Counted from the first letter of the stretch, positions 45,612-54,225 are shown. The stretch: 64,000 bases of DNA from Streptomyces shenzhenensis (GCF_003688995.1 NZ_PENI01000002.1:62001-126000); one strand, 5' to 3'. Program-made: numbers and translations. Notes: generated by a model not told the origin, from the letters alone.

Positions 45612-45625
45612 TGGAACGCGTTCTA
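45612..45625. promoter_or_regulatory. KstR operator (site D)
   Basis: TGGAACGCGTTCTA fits TNNAACNNGTTNNA exactly and lies about 130 bases before the MaoC-family gene, matching the position of a KstR-repressed promoter. Confidence 0.72.
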
Positions 45626-45755
45626 GATCGGCCCGTGACGACCTCGGTGCGGCCGACGGTGCGGACGGCCGCGCCGGGGTCTTGCAGCCGCGGTGAGCCG
45701 CGGTGCCCCGCCCGCCCGGCCGCCCTCGCCGGCCGCCGCCCGTGTCAGGAGCCGT

Positions 45756-46640
45756 ATGCCCATCGACGCAGCCAAGGCCCTCGCCGCCGAACCCCGCTCC
45801 CGGGAGATCACCTGGGACCACAAGGACGTCCAGCTCTACCACCTCGGCATCGGCGCCGGCCGGCCCGCCACCGACCCCGACGAGCTGCGCTACACCCTGG
45901 AGTCCCGGCTGCACGTCCTGCCCAGCTTCGCCACCGTCGCGGGCAGCGGCGCACCCGGCGTGATCAGCGGCCTGTCCATGCCCGGCATCGAGGCCGACCT
46001 CGCCCGCGTCCTGCACGGCGGCCAGTCCCTCACCCTGCACCGGCCCATCCCGGCCGCGGGCACCGCCACCGCCACCGGCCGGATCGCCGCCGTGTACGAC
46101 AAGGTCAAGGCCGCCGTCCTCGTCCTGCGTACCGAAGTCGCCGACACCGACGGCCCGTTGTGGACCAGCGACGCGCAGATCTTCGTACGCGGCGAGGGCG
46201 GCTGGGGCGGCGACCGCGGCCCCTCAGGCACCCTCGAACCACCCACCGGCGAGCCCGACCGGACCGTCGAGCGTGCCGTCCGCGAGGACCAGGCCCTGCT
46301 CTACCGGCTCTCCGGCGACTGGAACCCGCTGCACGCCGACCCCGAGTTCGCCAAGCTGGCCGGGTTCGACCGGCCCATCCTGCACGGGCTGTGCACCTAC
46401 GGCATCACGCTCAAGGCCGTCGTCGACACCCTGCTCGACGGCGATGTGACCCGGGTCCGCGGCTACACCACGCGCTTCGCCGGAGTGGTGTACCCCGGTG
46501 AGACGCTGCGCATCCGCATGTGGCGGCAGCCCGGCGCGGTCCGGGTCGCCGTGAGCGCCTGCCGAGAGCGGGGCACGGACGGCACCCCCGTCCTCACCGA
46601 CACCCCCGTCCTCACCGACACGATCGTCGAACACACCTGA
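45756..46640 (+). CDS. MaoC-family enoyl-CoA hydratase (hydratase-2 type)
   Basis: A 294-residue double hot-dog enzyme. The catalytic region RLSGDWNPLHADPEFAKLAG (about 184-203) matches the hydratase-2 motif with the Asp/His pair. It hydrates a trans-2-enoyl-CoA to the (3R)-hydroxyacyl-CoA in beta-oxidation, probably on a sterol side chain. It resembles Rv3538-type proteins by length and motif. The ATG at 45756 has AGGAG four bases upstream. It is first in the ADH-SDR operon and follows a KstR site. The stop lies inside a 12-bp tandem repeat. Confidence 0.88.
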   Translation: MPIDAAKALAAEPRSREITWDHKDVQLYHLGIGAGRPATDPDELRYTLESRLHVLPSFATVAGSGAPGVISGLSMPGIEADLARVLHGGQSLTLHRPIPAAGTATATGRIAAVYDKVKAAVLVLRTEVADTDGPLWTSDAQIFVRGEGGWGGDRGPSGTLEPPTGEPDRTVERAVREDQALLYRLSGDWNPLHADPEFAKLAGFDRPILHGLCTYGITLKAVVDTLLDGDVTRVRGYTTRFAGVVYPGETLRIRMWRQPGAVRVAVSACRERGTDGTPVLTDTPVLTDTIVEHT

Positions 46641-46664
46641 GAACACACCTGAGAACACACCGGA
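46629..46664 (+). repeat. 12-bp tandem repeat spanning the MaoC stop codon
   Basis: GAACACACCTGA is repeated at 46629 and 46641, then GAACACACCGGA at 46653. The first copy supplies the last codons and the stop of the MaoC gene; slippage here would change only the gap before the next ribosome site. Confidence 0.75.
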
Positions 46665-46693
46665 GTCAGACCGCTGTTGAGGGGAGCCGCACC

Positions 46694-47770
46694 ATGCGCG
46701 CAGCCGTACTGCACGAGATCGGTCAGGACAAGCTGGAGGTCCTCGACGGCGTCGAGGCGGCGGGCTTTGGCCCCGGCAAGGTGAGGGTGCGGGTACGCGC
46801 CACGGGGCTGTGCCACTCCGACCTGTCCGCCATGGGCGGGGTGCTGCCGCAGCCCGCACCGTTCGTGCCCGGTCACGAGGGCGCGGGCGAGATCCTCGAG
46901 GTCGGCGAGCACGTCACCGCGCTGAAGCCCGGCGACCGGGTGGTGATCTGCTGGCTGCCCGCCTGCGGTGCCTGCCCCGCCTGCGGGCGCGGCCAGAGCG
47001 AACTGTGCCTGGCCGGGTTCATGAACGCGGGCACCCCCAACTTCCGGCGCGCCGGCATGGACCTCTTCGGCTTCGCGGGCACCGGCACCTTCGCCGAGGA
47101 GGTCGTCGTCGACGCGGGCTGCGCCGTGCCGATCCCGGACGACGTGCCCTTCGACATCGCCGCGCTCATCGGCTGCGGCGTGACCACCGGCCTGGGCGCC
47201 GCCCTCAACACCGCGGACGTCGCCGCCGGTTCGTCGGTCGCCGTCATCGGCTGCGGGGGCGTCGGCATCTCGGCGGTCCAGGGCGCGCGGCTCAAGGGCG
47301 CCGCGGAGATCGTCGCCGTCGACCCGGTCGCCGCGCGCCGCGAGGCCGCGCTGCGCTTCGGCGCCACCCGGGCCGTCCCGCCCGAGGCGCTGGCCGACGC
47401 CAAGCAGCAGGTCACCGGCGGTGAGGGCTTCGACTACGTCTTCGAGGTCGTCGGCCGCTCGGCCACCGCCCGCACCGCCTACGAGAACACCCGGCGCGGC
47501 GGCACGCTCGTCGTGGTCGGCGCGGGCGCCATGGACGACTTCCTCCAACTCAACATGTTCGAGCTGTTCTTCGACGAGAAGCGGATCCTGCCCTCGATGT
47601 ACGGCGGCGGCGACGTGCTGCGCTCCTATGCGCGCACCATCGCGCTGTGGCGGGCCGGCCGCGTCGACCTGGAGGGCCTGATCACCCACCGGGTGCCGCT
47701 GGCCGAGATCAACGAGGCGCTGGACCAGATGCGTACGGGGACCGCCCTGCGCACCTGCATCGAGATCTGA
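46694..47770 (+). CDS. Zinc-dependent alcohol dehydrogenase (MDR)
   Basis: A 358-residue MDR alcohol dehydrogenase. GLCHSDLSAMGG and GHEGAGEI hold the catalytic-zinc ligands; CGACPACGRGQSELC is the four-cysteine structural-zinc lobe; VIGCGGVGISAVQGA binds NAD(P). It oxidises an alcohol or hydroxyacyl product. The ATG has GAGGGGAG upstream. It is the middle gene of the KstR-operator-led operon. Confidence 0.9.
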   Translation: MRAAVLHEIGQDKLEVLDGVEAAGFGPGKVRVRVRATGLCHSDLSAMGGVLPQPAPFVPGHEGAGEILEVGEHVTALKPGDRVVICWLPACGACPACGRGQSELCLAGFMNAGTPNFRRAGMDLFGFAGTGTFAEEVVVDAGCAVPIPDDVPFDIAALIGCGVTTGLGAALNTADVAAGSSVAVIGCGGVGISAVQGARLKGAAEIVAVDPVAARREAALRFGATRAVPPEALADAKQQVTGGEGFDYVFEVVGRSATARTAYENTRRGGTLVVVGAGAMDDFLQLNMFELFFDEKRILPSMYGGGDVLRSYARTIALWRAGRVDLEGLITHRVPLAEINEALDQMRTGTALRTCIEI

Positions 47771-47781
47771 CGGGGAGCCGT

Positions 47782-48735
47782 ATGTCACTGCCACTCGAGG
47801 GCCGGTCCGCCATCGTCACCGGCGCCGGACGCGGACTGGGCCGGGCCGAGGCGCTGGAACTCGCCCGGCTCGGCGCGGCCGTCGTCGTCAATGACGTCGC
47901 CGTCCATGAGCATGGGCAGCCCCGGCACGGGAGTTCGGGTGCGGCCTCCGCCGGGCCCGCCGAGGAGGTCGCCGCCGAGATCCGCGCGGCCGGCGGCCGG
48001 GCGGTCGCGCACAGCGGCGACATCGCCGACTTCGGCCGGGCCCGGGAGCTGGTCGCCCTGGCGGTCGACGCGTTCGGGGGTCTGGACATCCTGGTCAACA
48101 ACGCCGGCATCCTGCGGGACCGCATGGTCTTCTCCATGTCGGAGGACGAGTGGGACGCGGTGATCCGGATCCATCTCAAGGGCCACTTCAACACCACCCA
48201 CTTCGCCGCCGCGCACTGGCGGGAGCGGTCCAAGGCAGCCGGGGGCCCGGTCTACGGGCGGATCGTGAACACCTCGTCGGAGGCGTTCCTGGCCGGTTCG
48301 GCGGGCCAGCCCAACTACGCGGCGGCCAAGGGCGGAATCGTCGGCCTGACCACCTCCACGGCGCTGGCCCTCGCCAAGTACGGTGTGACGGCCAACGCGA
48401 TCTGCCCGCGCGCCCGTACCCGGATGACCGAGGACGTCTTCGCCGCCGTACCCGCCCCCGACGAGGGCCTCGACCCGCTGGCGCCCGAGCATGTGGCCCC
48501 GCTCGTCGGCTATCTGGCCGCGCCGGCTGCCGAACGGGTCAACGGACAGCTGTTCGTGGTGCACGGCGGCATGGTCGCGATCGTCGAACGGCCGCGCGTC
48601 CAGGCGAAGTTCGACAGCAAGCAGGACACCTTCAGCCACGCCGAACTCGACGCACTCCTCACCCCCCACTACGCGGCCCGCCCACCGGGGGAAACCTTCG
48701 CGGCGACAGAGATACTCACCCTCAAACGAGGGTGA
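47782..48735 (+). CDS. SDR dehydrogenase, Hsd4A-like
   Basis: A 317-residue short-chain dehydrogenase: cofactor loop TGAGRGLGRAEALELA, NNAG, catalytic Ser in NTSSEA and YAAAK. The length, the long SSGAASAGPAEEV insert after the cofactor loop and the extended C-terminus fit peroxisomal-type 17-beta-HSD4/Hsd4A, the (3R)-hydroxyacyl-CoA dehydrogenase of the sterol side chain, and pair naturally with the MaoC hydratase. The ATG at 47782 has GGGGAG four bases before it. It is the last gene of the operon. Confidence 0.88.
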   Translation: MSLPLEGRSAIVTGAGRGLGRAEALELARLGAAVVVNDVAVHEHGQPRHGSSGAASAGPAEEVAAEIRAAGGRAVAHSGDIADFGRARELVALAVDAFGGLDILVNNAGILRDRMVFSMSEDEWDAVIRIHLKGHFNTTHFAAAHWRERSKAAGGPVYGRIVNTSSEAFLAGSAGQPNYAAAKGGIVGLTTSTALALAKYGVTANAICPRARTRMTEDVFAAVPAPDEGLDPLAPEHVAPLVGYLAAPAAERVNGQLFVVHGGMVAIVERPRVQAKFDSKQDTFSHAELDALLTPHYAARPPGETFAATEILTLKRG

Positions 48736-49042
48736 CGACAGTCAGGGGTGCCCCTATCGGTTTCGTCGGCCCGGGGGCGGGTTCGCAGTGCTGGAAGGTG
48801 CCGTTTCCGGGACGCGATTGCCGAAGCCAGGCCGGCGTAAGAGGCAAGGCGAGCGGCGCCGGGGAAGCTGGTGCCGTCTCCAACGGCGCCCCTCGGGCCC
48901 GGTGACACCACCCCAGGTCATCGACCCGACGGGCGGGACCAGCTGCGCCGGGGCCGGAGGCCCGAGGTCCCGTTGCGGAACCGCGAAGGAGACACCGGGG
49001 GCGAGCCCGGGATCGGGCGGCAAGGTGGGGGTGGGACGCGTT
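48736..49042 (+). other. Gap with strong RNA-like structure ahead of an intrinsic terminator
   Basis: No convincing gene is seen in 307 bases. The stretch has many paired G/C blocks (GCCGGCGTAAGAGG, GGAAGCTGGTGCCGTC) and ends at a terminator oriented for the plus strand, so it may encode a small RNA or be the untranslated tail of the SDR operon. I looked for cobalamin, TPP, c-di-AMP and 6S-type cores and found none. Confidence 0.35.
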
Positions 49043-49089
49043 GAGGGGGCCGGTTCGTCGGTTGACGGGTTGGCCCCCTCTTTCTTTTT
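49043..49089 (+). terminator. Canonical intrinsic terminator
   Basis: GAGGGGGCC (49043) and GGCCCCCTC (49072-49080) form a stem followed by TTTCTTTTT (49081-49089). A T-tract is rare in Streptomyces and indicates real termination on the plus strand. Confidence 0.85.
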
Positions 49090-49099
49090 GCGGCTACCG

Positions 49100-49252
49100 T
49101 CAGGCCGTCGGTCCGGCCTGCTCCGGCTTGCGGTGACGGCCGCTGGGGGCCGTCTCGCCGTCCTGGACCGTGACCGGCCCCCGGTGCTTGCCGTGTCCGT
49201 CGGTCTCCTGAGAGTCGGCAGACAGCGGCTGCGTCGTGCTGGTGTCGCTCAT
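49100..49252 (-). CDS. Small ORF (50 residues), probable conserved peptide
   Basis: A 50-codon reading frame: starts MSDTSTTQPLSADSQ, contains HGKHRGP and GRHRKPEQAG, and ends TA-stop. It is hydrophilic, has no signal peptide, and its codon third positions are strongly G/C as in real Streptomyces genes. No strong ribosome site is visible (GAATTCTTCCG precedes the ATG). The terminator hairpin lies just downstream. I recall similar short proteins in Streptomyces but cannot name a function. Confidence 0.5.
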   Translation of the reverse strand: MSDTSTTQPLSADSQETDGHGKHRGPVTVQDGETAPSGRHRKPEQAGPTA

Positions 49253-49348
49253 CGGAAGAATTCACCCCGTCACTATCATCTTTCGTACAGCCGAGCGAGT
49301 GTAACCGGCCCCCCTCGGCCCTGATCCAGGTGGGCTCGCCAACCGGCA

Positions 49349-50722
49349 CTACTTTGTTACAAGACGCCCCAGGGGAGCCTGCTGCAGGGGCACGGGACGC
49401 GGTGCGACCGGGCGCAGGGGCTCCGATTCCACCGTCTCCGGGACGGCCGCCGACACCTCGGGCGCCACCGCATCGGCGGGCGCCGCAGGCCAGTCGGGCA
49501 CCGTCAGTCCGCCAGGCGCCGTCGGCACACCGGACACCGTCGGCACACCGGACACCGTCGGCCCACCGGGCACCGTCAGCCCGCCAGGCGCCGTCGGCAC
49601 CGGGACGACCGAGCCGGCCGGGGAGCCAGGGGCGTGGGCGGCGTCCGGGGCGGCTGCGGTCAAGGCGTGCGGGGAGGCCGCCCGGGGGCGCACCTCACCC
49701 GCGGGCACCGCCACCCGCACCAGCCCGCACCGCACCTCCTCGGTGGCGTACGGCAGCAGCAGTACCCCGTCCCCGGTCCACCGCCCCGCCCCCGCCAACC
49801 ACCCCACGGGCGCCGGGAGATGGCACACCTGCCGCTCCGCGGGCCGCCACACCGCGACCCAGCTGCCCAGCGGGCCGTCCACACGCAACGCCACCGCGCA
49901 GCGCTCCGGCGTCAGCACCTGCCCCGGCTGGATCGCGAACGGCCGCACCACGCAGTCCGGCATCCGCAGGCTCTCCGGGAACCGCACCGGCAGCGTGCTG
50001 CCCAGCACACCCCAGCCCAGCCGCTCCTGGCCCGGCGAAGGCGCGTCCGAGGCGATGAGGAGCAGCCCGCTGTCCGGATCGGCGAGCAGCAGCCGGTCGT
50101 CGCTGTCGGCGGCGATCTGCAACAGCGGCGACACCTCACCGCCCCGCCCCAGGTCCACCACGATCGCCTTGGTGTGCCCGCCCGCCTCCCGGTCCAGGGC
50201 CAGCAGCCGCCCCGTACCGTCCAGCCAGACCCCGCCCGAGCAGCGCCCCGGCACCTCGGCCAGCAGCTCGGGCCCGAAAGCGCCGCCCGCCACCAGCCAC
50301 ACCGCCGTGGACCGCGGGCCGGCCGCGAGGGCATAGGCGTACGCCCCGCCCGGAGCCGGCGGCAGCAGCCGCAGCCGGGTGCTCGCGTCCGCGCACTCCA
50401 CCGCGCCCAGCGGCAGCTCCCCGGTGCCCGGCCCGGTCGGATACAGCAGCGAGAACACATGCCGCCCGGCCACCAGCCGGCGGATCAGGACCCGCCCGTC
50501 GCCCAGCGGTTGCACCTCGGTGCCGGGCTCCTCCGGCTGGTTGCCGGGCAGCGGCACCGCGTACGGCTCGGGGCCGTCCAGCGTCCAGCGCTCCGGAAAC
50601 CAGGAGCCGTCCTTCCAGGCGAGCCGGGCGGCGTAGGCGCCGTCCGCCGTGATGGAGCAGCCCGCCTCCGGCGCGCCGTCGTCCGCGCCGGCCGCCGAAA
50701 GTTCGATCGCACACGCTGTCAT
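49349..50722 (-). CDS. Hypothetical protein with beta-propeller-like body and Pro-rich tail
   Basis: A 457-residue protein of no recognised family. Residues 1-350 contain repeating W/G-rich strands (RLAWKDGSWFPERWTLDG, LLALDREAGGHTKAIVVDLG, VAVWRPAERQVCHLP) resembling beta-propeller blades. The last ~100 residues are proline/valine/threonine-rich with short repeats. There is no signal peptide. The ATG at 50722 follows GGAGGTGACCGAACG. Function unknown. Confidence 0.65.
   Translation of the reverse strand: MTACAIELSAAGADDGAPEAGCSITADGAYAARLAWKDGSWFPERWTLDGPEPYAVPLPGNQPEEPGTEVQPLGDGRVLIRRLVAGRHVFSLLYPTGPGTGELPLGAVECADASTRLRLLPPAPGGAYAYALAAGPRSTAVWLVAGGAFGPELLAEVPGRCSGGVWLDGTGRLLALDREAGGHTKAIVVDLGRGGEVSPLLQIAADSDDRLLLADPDSGLLLIASDAPSPGQERLGWGVLGSTLPVRFPESLRMPDCVVRPFAIQPGQVLTPERCAVALRVDGPLGSWVAVWRPAERQVCHLPAPVGWLAGAGRWTGDGVLLLPYATEEVRCGLVRVAVPAGEVRPRAASPHALTAAAPDAAHAPGSPAGSVVPVPTAPGGLTVPGGPTVSGVPTVSGVPTAPGGLTVPDWPAAPADAVAPEVSAAVPETVESEPLRPVAPRPVPLQQAPLGRLVTK
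49498..49605. repeat. Short tandem repeats in the Pro-rich tail
   Basis: An 18-bp unit, CACCGTCGGCACACCGGA and variants (ACCGTCAGTCCGCCAGGC), is repeated about six times, encoding PTVSGVPTVSG-like peptides. It stays in frame. Confidence 0.7.
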
Positions 50723-50925
50723 CGTTCGGTCACCTCCGGCGACGAACGTAGTTTTCGTCCGCACAGGCGTGGCACCGACGAGCGGCCTCTTCACACATAC
50801 GGGTGGCCGTGCAGCGGTTCCTGCGAGGAATCAGCGACGCGTGTGCTGCGCGGCTCTTCCGCGGCGCCGCCCTTCGCGTTCGGCGGCCGGTATGTACCCG
50901 CGGAACAGGCAGGTAGCCTTTCACC

Positions 50926-51810
50926 GTGCCCCGTCTGTCTGAAGTCATCGCCGCGCTGGAGACCCTGTGGCCCGCCGAGCGGGCCGAGTCCTGGGACGCG
51001 GTCGGCACGGTCGCGGGCGACCCCGGCCAGGACGTCCGCCGGGTCCTGTTCGCCGTCGACCCGGTGCGGGACGTCGTGGACGAGGCGGTGAAGCTCGGCG
51101 TCGACCTGCTCGTCACCCACCACCCGCTCTATCTGCGCGGTACGACGACGGTCTCGGCCGGCACCTTCAAGGGCCGGGTCGTGCACACGCTGATCAAGAA
51201 CGACATCGCGCTGCACGTCGCCCACACCAACGCCGACACCGCCGACCCGGGCGTCTCCGACGCGCTCGCCGGAGCGCTGGACCTGCGGGTCGTACGCCCC
51301 CTGGTGCCGGACCCCACCGACCCGGCGGGCCGCCGCGGACTCGGCCGGGTCTGCGAACTCGACCACCCCGTCACCGTGCGCGAACTGGCCGCCCGCGCCG
51401 CCGAGCGGCTGCCCGCCACCGCGCAGGGCATCCGGGTCGCCGGCGACCCCGAGGCGGCCGTCCGCACGGTCGCGGTCAGCGGCGGCTCGGGCGACAGCCT
51501 GTTCGACCAGGTCCGGGCGGCCGGCGTGGACGCCTTCCTCACCGCCGACCTGCGCCACCACCCGGCCTCCGAAGCCGTCGCCCAGACCCCGCTCGCCCTG
51601 CTCGACGCGGCGCACTGGGCCACCGAGTGGCCCTGGTGCGAACTGGCCGCGGCCCAGCTCGACGAGATCTCCGACCGGCACGGATGGGACCTGCGCGTCC
51701 ATGTCTCCACGACGGTCACCGACCCCTGGACCGCCCACGCGGCGTCCGCCACCGCCCTTCCACCGGGCGCCACAGGCGCCTCTTCTCACGCACCGGGAGC
51801 CCCCAACTGA
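50926..51810 (+). CDS. Nif3-like dinuclear metal-centre protein
   Basis: A 294-residue Nif3/YbgI-family protein. LLVTHHPLYLRG and HVAHTNADTADP carry the histidine and aspartate ligands of the dinuclear site. The family forms hexameric rings; cellular role is uncertain, with proposed links to cofactor or GTP-cyclohydrolase-type chemistry. The GTG start is at 50926. A C4 zinc-ribbon gene follows with a four-base overlap, then the RNase H-phosphatase gene: a typical actinobacterial trio. Confidence 0.88.
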   Translation: MPRLSEVIAALETLWPAERAESWDAVGTVAGDPGQDVRRVLFAVDPVRDVVDEAVKLGVDLLVTHHPLYLRGTTTVSAGTFKGRVVHTLIKNDIALHVAHTNADTADPGVSDALAGALDLRVVRPLVPDPTDPAGRRGLGRVCELDHPVTVRELAARAAERLPATAQGIRVAGDPEAAVRTVAVSGGSGDSLFDQVRAAGVDAFLTADLRHHPASEAVAQTPLALLDAAHWATEWPWCELAAAQLDEISDRHGWDLRVHVSTTVTDPWTAHAASATALPPGATGASSHAPGAPN

Positions 51811-52550
51811 ACGCCGCGCCCGCCGACCAGATCCGACTCCTCGACGTCCAGGCCCTCGACGTCCGCCTCCAGCAGCTGGCGCACAGACGGAAGTCGCTGC
51901 CCGAGCACGCCGAGATCGACTCGCTGACCAAGGACCACACCCAGCTGCGCGATCTGCTCGTGGCCGCGCAGACCGAGGAGAGCGACTGCGCCCGCGAGCA
52001 GACCAAGGCCGAGCAGGACGTGGACCAGGTGCGCCAGCGCGCCGCCCGCGACCAGCAGCGCCTCGACTCCGGCGCGGTCACCTCCCCGAAGGACCTGGAG
52101 AACCTCCAGAAGGAGATTGCCTCCCTCGCCAAGCGGCAGGGCGACCTGGAGGACGTCGTCCTGGAGGTCATGGAGCGGCGCGAGGGCGCGCAGGAGCGGG
52201 TGGGCGAGCTGACCGAGCGGGTGGCCTCCGTACAGGCGAAGATCGACGACGCGACCGGCCGCCGGGACGCCGCGTTCGAGGAGATCGACGGCGAGGTGGC
52301 CACGGCGACCAAGGAGCGCGAGGTCATCGCCGCCGCCGTCCCCGCCGACCTGCTCAAGCTGTACGACAAGCTGCGCGAGCAGCAGGGCGGCATCGGCGCG
52401 GCCAAGCTGTACCAGCGCACCTGCCAGGGCTGCCGCCAGGAGCTGGCCATCACCGAGCTGAACGAGATCCGCCGCGCCGCGCCGGACACGGTCGTACGCT
52501 GCGAGAACTGCCGCCGCATCCTGGTGCGCACGGCCGAGTCCGGTCTGTAA
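51807..52550 (+). CDS. C4-type zinc-ribbon, coiled-coil protein
   Basis: A 247-residue protein: a long coiled coil (about 20-175, RRKSLPEHAEIDSLTKDH, QQRLDSGAVTSPKDLENLQK) and a C-terminal zinc ribbon with CQGCRQELA and CENCRRIL. It resembles the DUF164 family, which binds nucleic acid or acts in RNA-related complexes. The coding frame begins right after the Nif3 stop: CTG at 51807 overlaps TGA, with GGGAG upstream, and no ATG/GTG/TTG lies near. Homologues as I recall start LNAAPADQ or MNAAPADQ, supporting this start. Confidence 0.85.
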   Translation: MNAAPADQIRLLDVQALDVRLQQLAHRRKSLPEHAEIDSLTKDHTQLRDLLVAAQTEESDCAREQTKAEQDVDQVRQRAARDQQRLDSGAVTSPKDLENLQKEIASLAKRQGDLEDVVLEVMERREGAQERVGELTERVASVQAKIDDATGRRDAAFEEIDGEVATATKEREVIAAAVPADLLKLYDKLREQQGGIGAAKLYQRTCQGCRQELAITELNEIRRAAPDTVVRCENCRRILVRTAESGL

Positions 52551-52562
52551 GGGGCCCCGGGC

Positions 52563-53756
52563 GTGCGGGAGTTCATCGTCGAGGCGGACGGCGGGTCGCG
52601 CGGCAATCCGGGGCCGGCAGGCTACGGCGCCGTGCTGCTCGACGCGTCGACCGGCCGGACGCTGGTGGAGGCCGCCGAGTACATCGGCATCGCCACCAAC
52701 AACGTCGCCGAGTACCGCGGGCTGGTGGCCGGGCTGCGTGCCGCGCGTGACCTCGATCCCGGCGCCGCCGTCCACGTCCGTATGGACTCCAAGCTGGTCG
52801 TCGAGCAGATGTCGGGCCGCTGGAAGATCAAGCACCCCGACCTGAAGCCGCTCGCGGCGGAGGCGGCCCGCGTGCTGCCGCCGGAGCGCGTCACCTACGA
52901 GTGGATCCCCCGGGAGCGCAACAAGCACGCCGACCGCCTGGCCAACGAGGCGATGGACGCGGGGCGCAGGGGCGAACAGTGGTCCCCGGCGGACTCGACG
53001 GCGGACCTGGACACGGCCGCCGGTGCGGTCCCGGAGCCCCAGGTCACCGACAGCCGGGCCGAGGGGGGCGCCGACGTGCGGGCGGCGCGGGTGGTGGCGA
53101 CGCCGAGCGCCGGATGGGCGCCGCCGGATCTCGGCGCTCCGGCCACCTTCGTACTGCTGCGGCACGGGGAGACCCCGCTCACCCCGCAGAAGCGGTTCTC
53201 CGGGAGCGGCGGCAGCGATCCGTCGCTGTCGGACGTCGGCCGGGAGCAGGCGCAGCGGGTCGCCGCGGCCCTCGCCCGGCGCGGCACCGTGCAGGCGATC
53301 GTGTCGTCACCGCTGGCCCGGACCCGGGAGACCGCCGCGATCGTCGCCGCCGGGCTCGGCCTGGAGGTGGCCGTCGCGGACGGACTCCGCGAGACGGACT
53401 TCGGCGCCTGGGAGGGGCTCACCTTCGGCGAGGTCCACGAGCGCCATCCGGACGACCTGAACGCCTGGCTGACCGACCCCGAGGCGCGCCCGACCGGCGG
53501 CGGCGAGAGCTTCGCGGCGACCGCCGCGCGGGTCGCGGCCGCCCGCGACGAACTGGTCACCGCGTACGCGGGCCGTACCGTCCTGCTGGTCACCCACGTG
53601 ACCCCGATCAAGACCTTCGTACGCCTGGCCCTGGGCGCCCCGCCCGAGTCCCTGTTCCGCATGGAACTCTCGGCGGCGTCGCTGTCGGCGGTGGCGTACT
53701 ACGCGGACGGCAACGCAAGCGTACGACTGTTCAACGACACGTCCCACCTCCGGTGA
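52563..53756 (+). CDS. Bifunctional RNase H / histidine phosphatase
   Basis: A 397-residue fusion. Residues 1-135 are RNase HI: EADGGSRGNPGPAGYGAVLL, NNVAEYRGL, MDSKLVVEQM and NKHADRLANEAM give the catalytic acids. From about 195 a histidine-phosphatase domain follows with LLRHGETPLTPQKRFSG, REQAQRVAAAL and HVTPIKT. The partner domain is often called alpha-ribazole-phosphatase-like, linking it to cobalamin, but the substrate is unproven. The GTG start is at 52563, 12 bases after the zinc-ribbon stop. Confidence 0.9.
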   Translation: MREFIVEADGGSRGNPGPAGYGAVLLDASTGRTLVEAAEYIGIATNNVAEYRGLVAGLRAARDLDPGAAVHVRMDSKLVVEQMSGRWKIKHPDLKPLAAEAARVLPPERVTYEWIPRERNKHADRLANEAMDAGRRGEQWSPADSTADLDTAAGAVPEPQVTDSRAEGGADVRAARVVATPSAGWAPPDLGAPATFVLLRHGETPLTPQKRFSGSGGSDPSLSDVGREQAQRVAAALARRGTVQAIVSSPLARTRETAAIVAAGLGLEVAVADGLRETDFGAWEGLTFGEVHERHPDDLNAWLTDPEARPTGGGESFAATAARVAAARDELVTAYAGRTVLLVTHVTPIKTFVRLALGAPPESLFRMELSAASLSAVAYYADGNASVRLFNDTSHLR

Positions 53757-53829
53757 GGTTGACCGGGGTGAGTTGAGGGGCCGTGGGTGTTGTCTGGCGG
53801 GGTGGGCGTGATGTCGCCGGGGTGCGTGT

Positions 53830-54225
53830 TGAGGGGGGGGCGCGGTCGGGCGGTGCCCTGTCGGGCTGGGCGCGGTCAGGGGTGTGACGGTCGGTCGGAG
53901 TCCCGTGCCGAGTTGAGGGTCATGCCGCCGGTCGGGCCCCGCGCCGCGGTAGGCGTCACATGGCTGCCCCGGGGCCGCGCGCCGCGTTGGGCGCCATGAG
54001 GCCGGGCCGGGGCCTTGCGCTGTGCTGGGGGGCACACGGTCGAGCCGGAGTCCCGCGCCGCGGTAGGCGTCAGAGGGCCGCCGCGGGGCCGCGCGCCGCG
54101 TCGGGGGTCACGAGGCCGAGCCGGAGGCTTGCGCTGCGTTGAGGGTTACGCGGTCGGCCCGAGCCCCGCGTCGAGGTGAGCGTCGTGCGGCCGAGCCGGA
54201 GTCCTGTCGGGGTGAACGTCATGCG
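53830..54225 (+). repeat. ~38-bp degenerate tandem array reiterating the aldolase gene end
   Basis: A unit like GTCATGCGGTCGGGCCGGAG-CCGCGCCGCGTTGAGG recurs with starts near 53921, 53959, 53995, 54033, 54071, 54109, 54147, 54185 and 54220, with spacing of 36-38 bases. The last copy is the 3' end of the KDPG aldolase gene itself (stop at 54219). It fills the 462-base gap after the RNase H-phosphatase gene. It is not a CRISPR: there are no unique spacers. It parallels the array at 29720. Confidence 0.75.

Noticed and set aside
48736..49042. Second cobalamin riboswitch, prompted by GGAAGCTGGTG
   Set aside because: The following CCGG and CCCGCAAC core and the B12 box are absent.
53830..54225. 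CRISPR array
   Set aside because: The copies are contiguous with no unique spacers, and the unit is degenerate.
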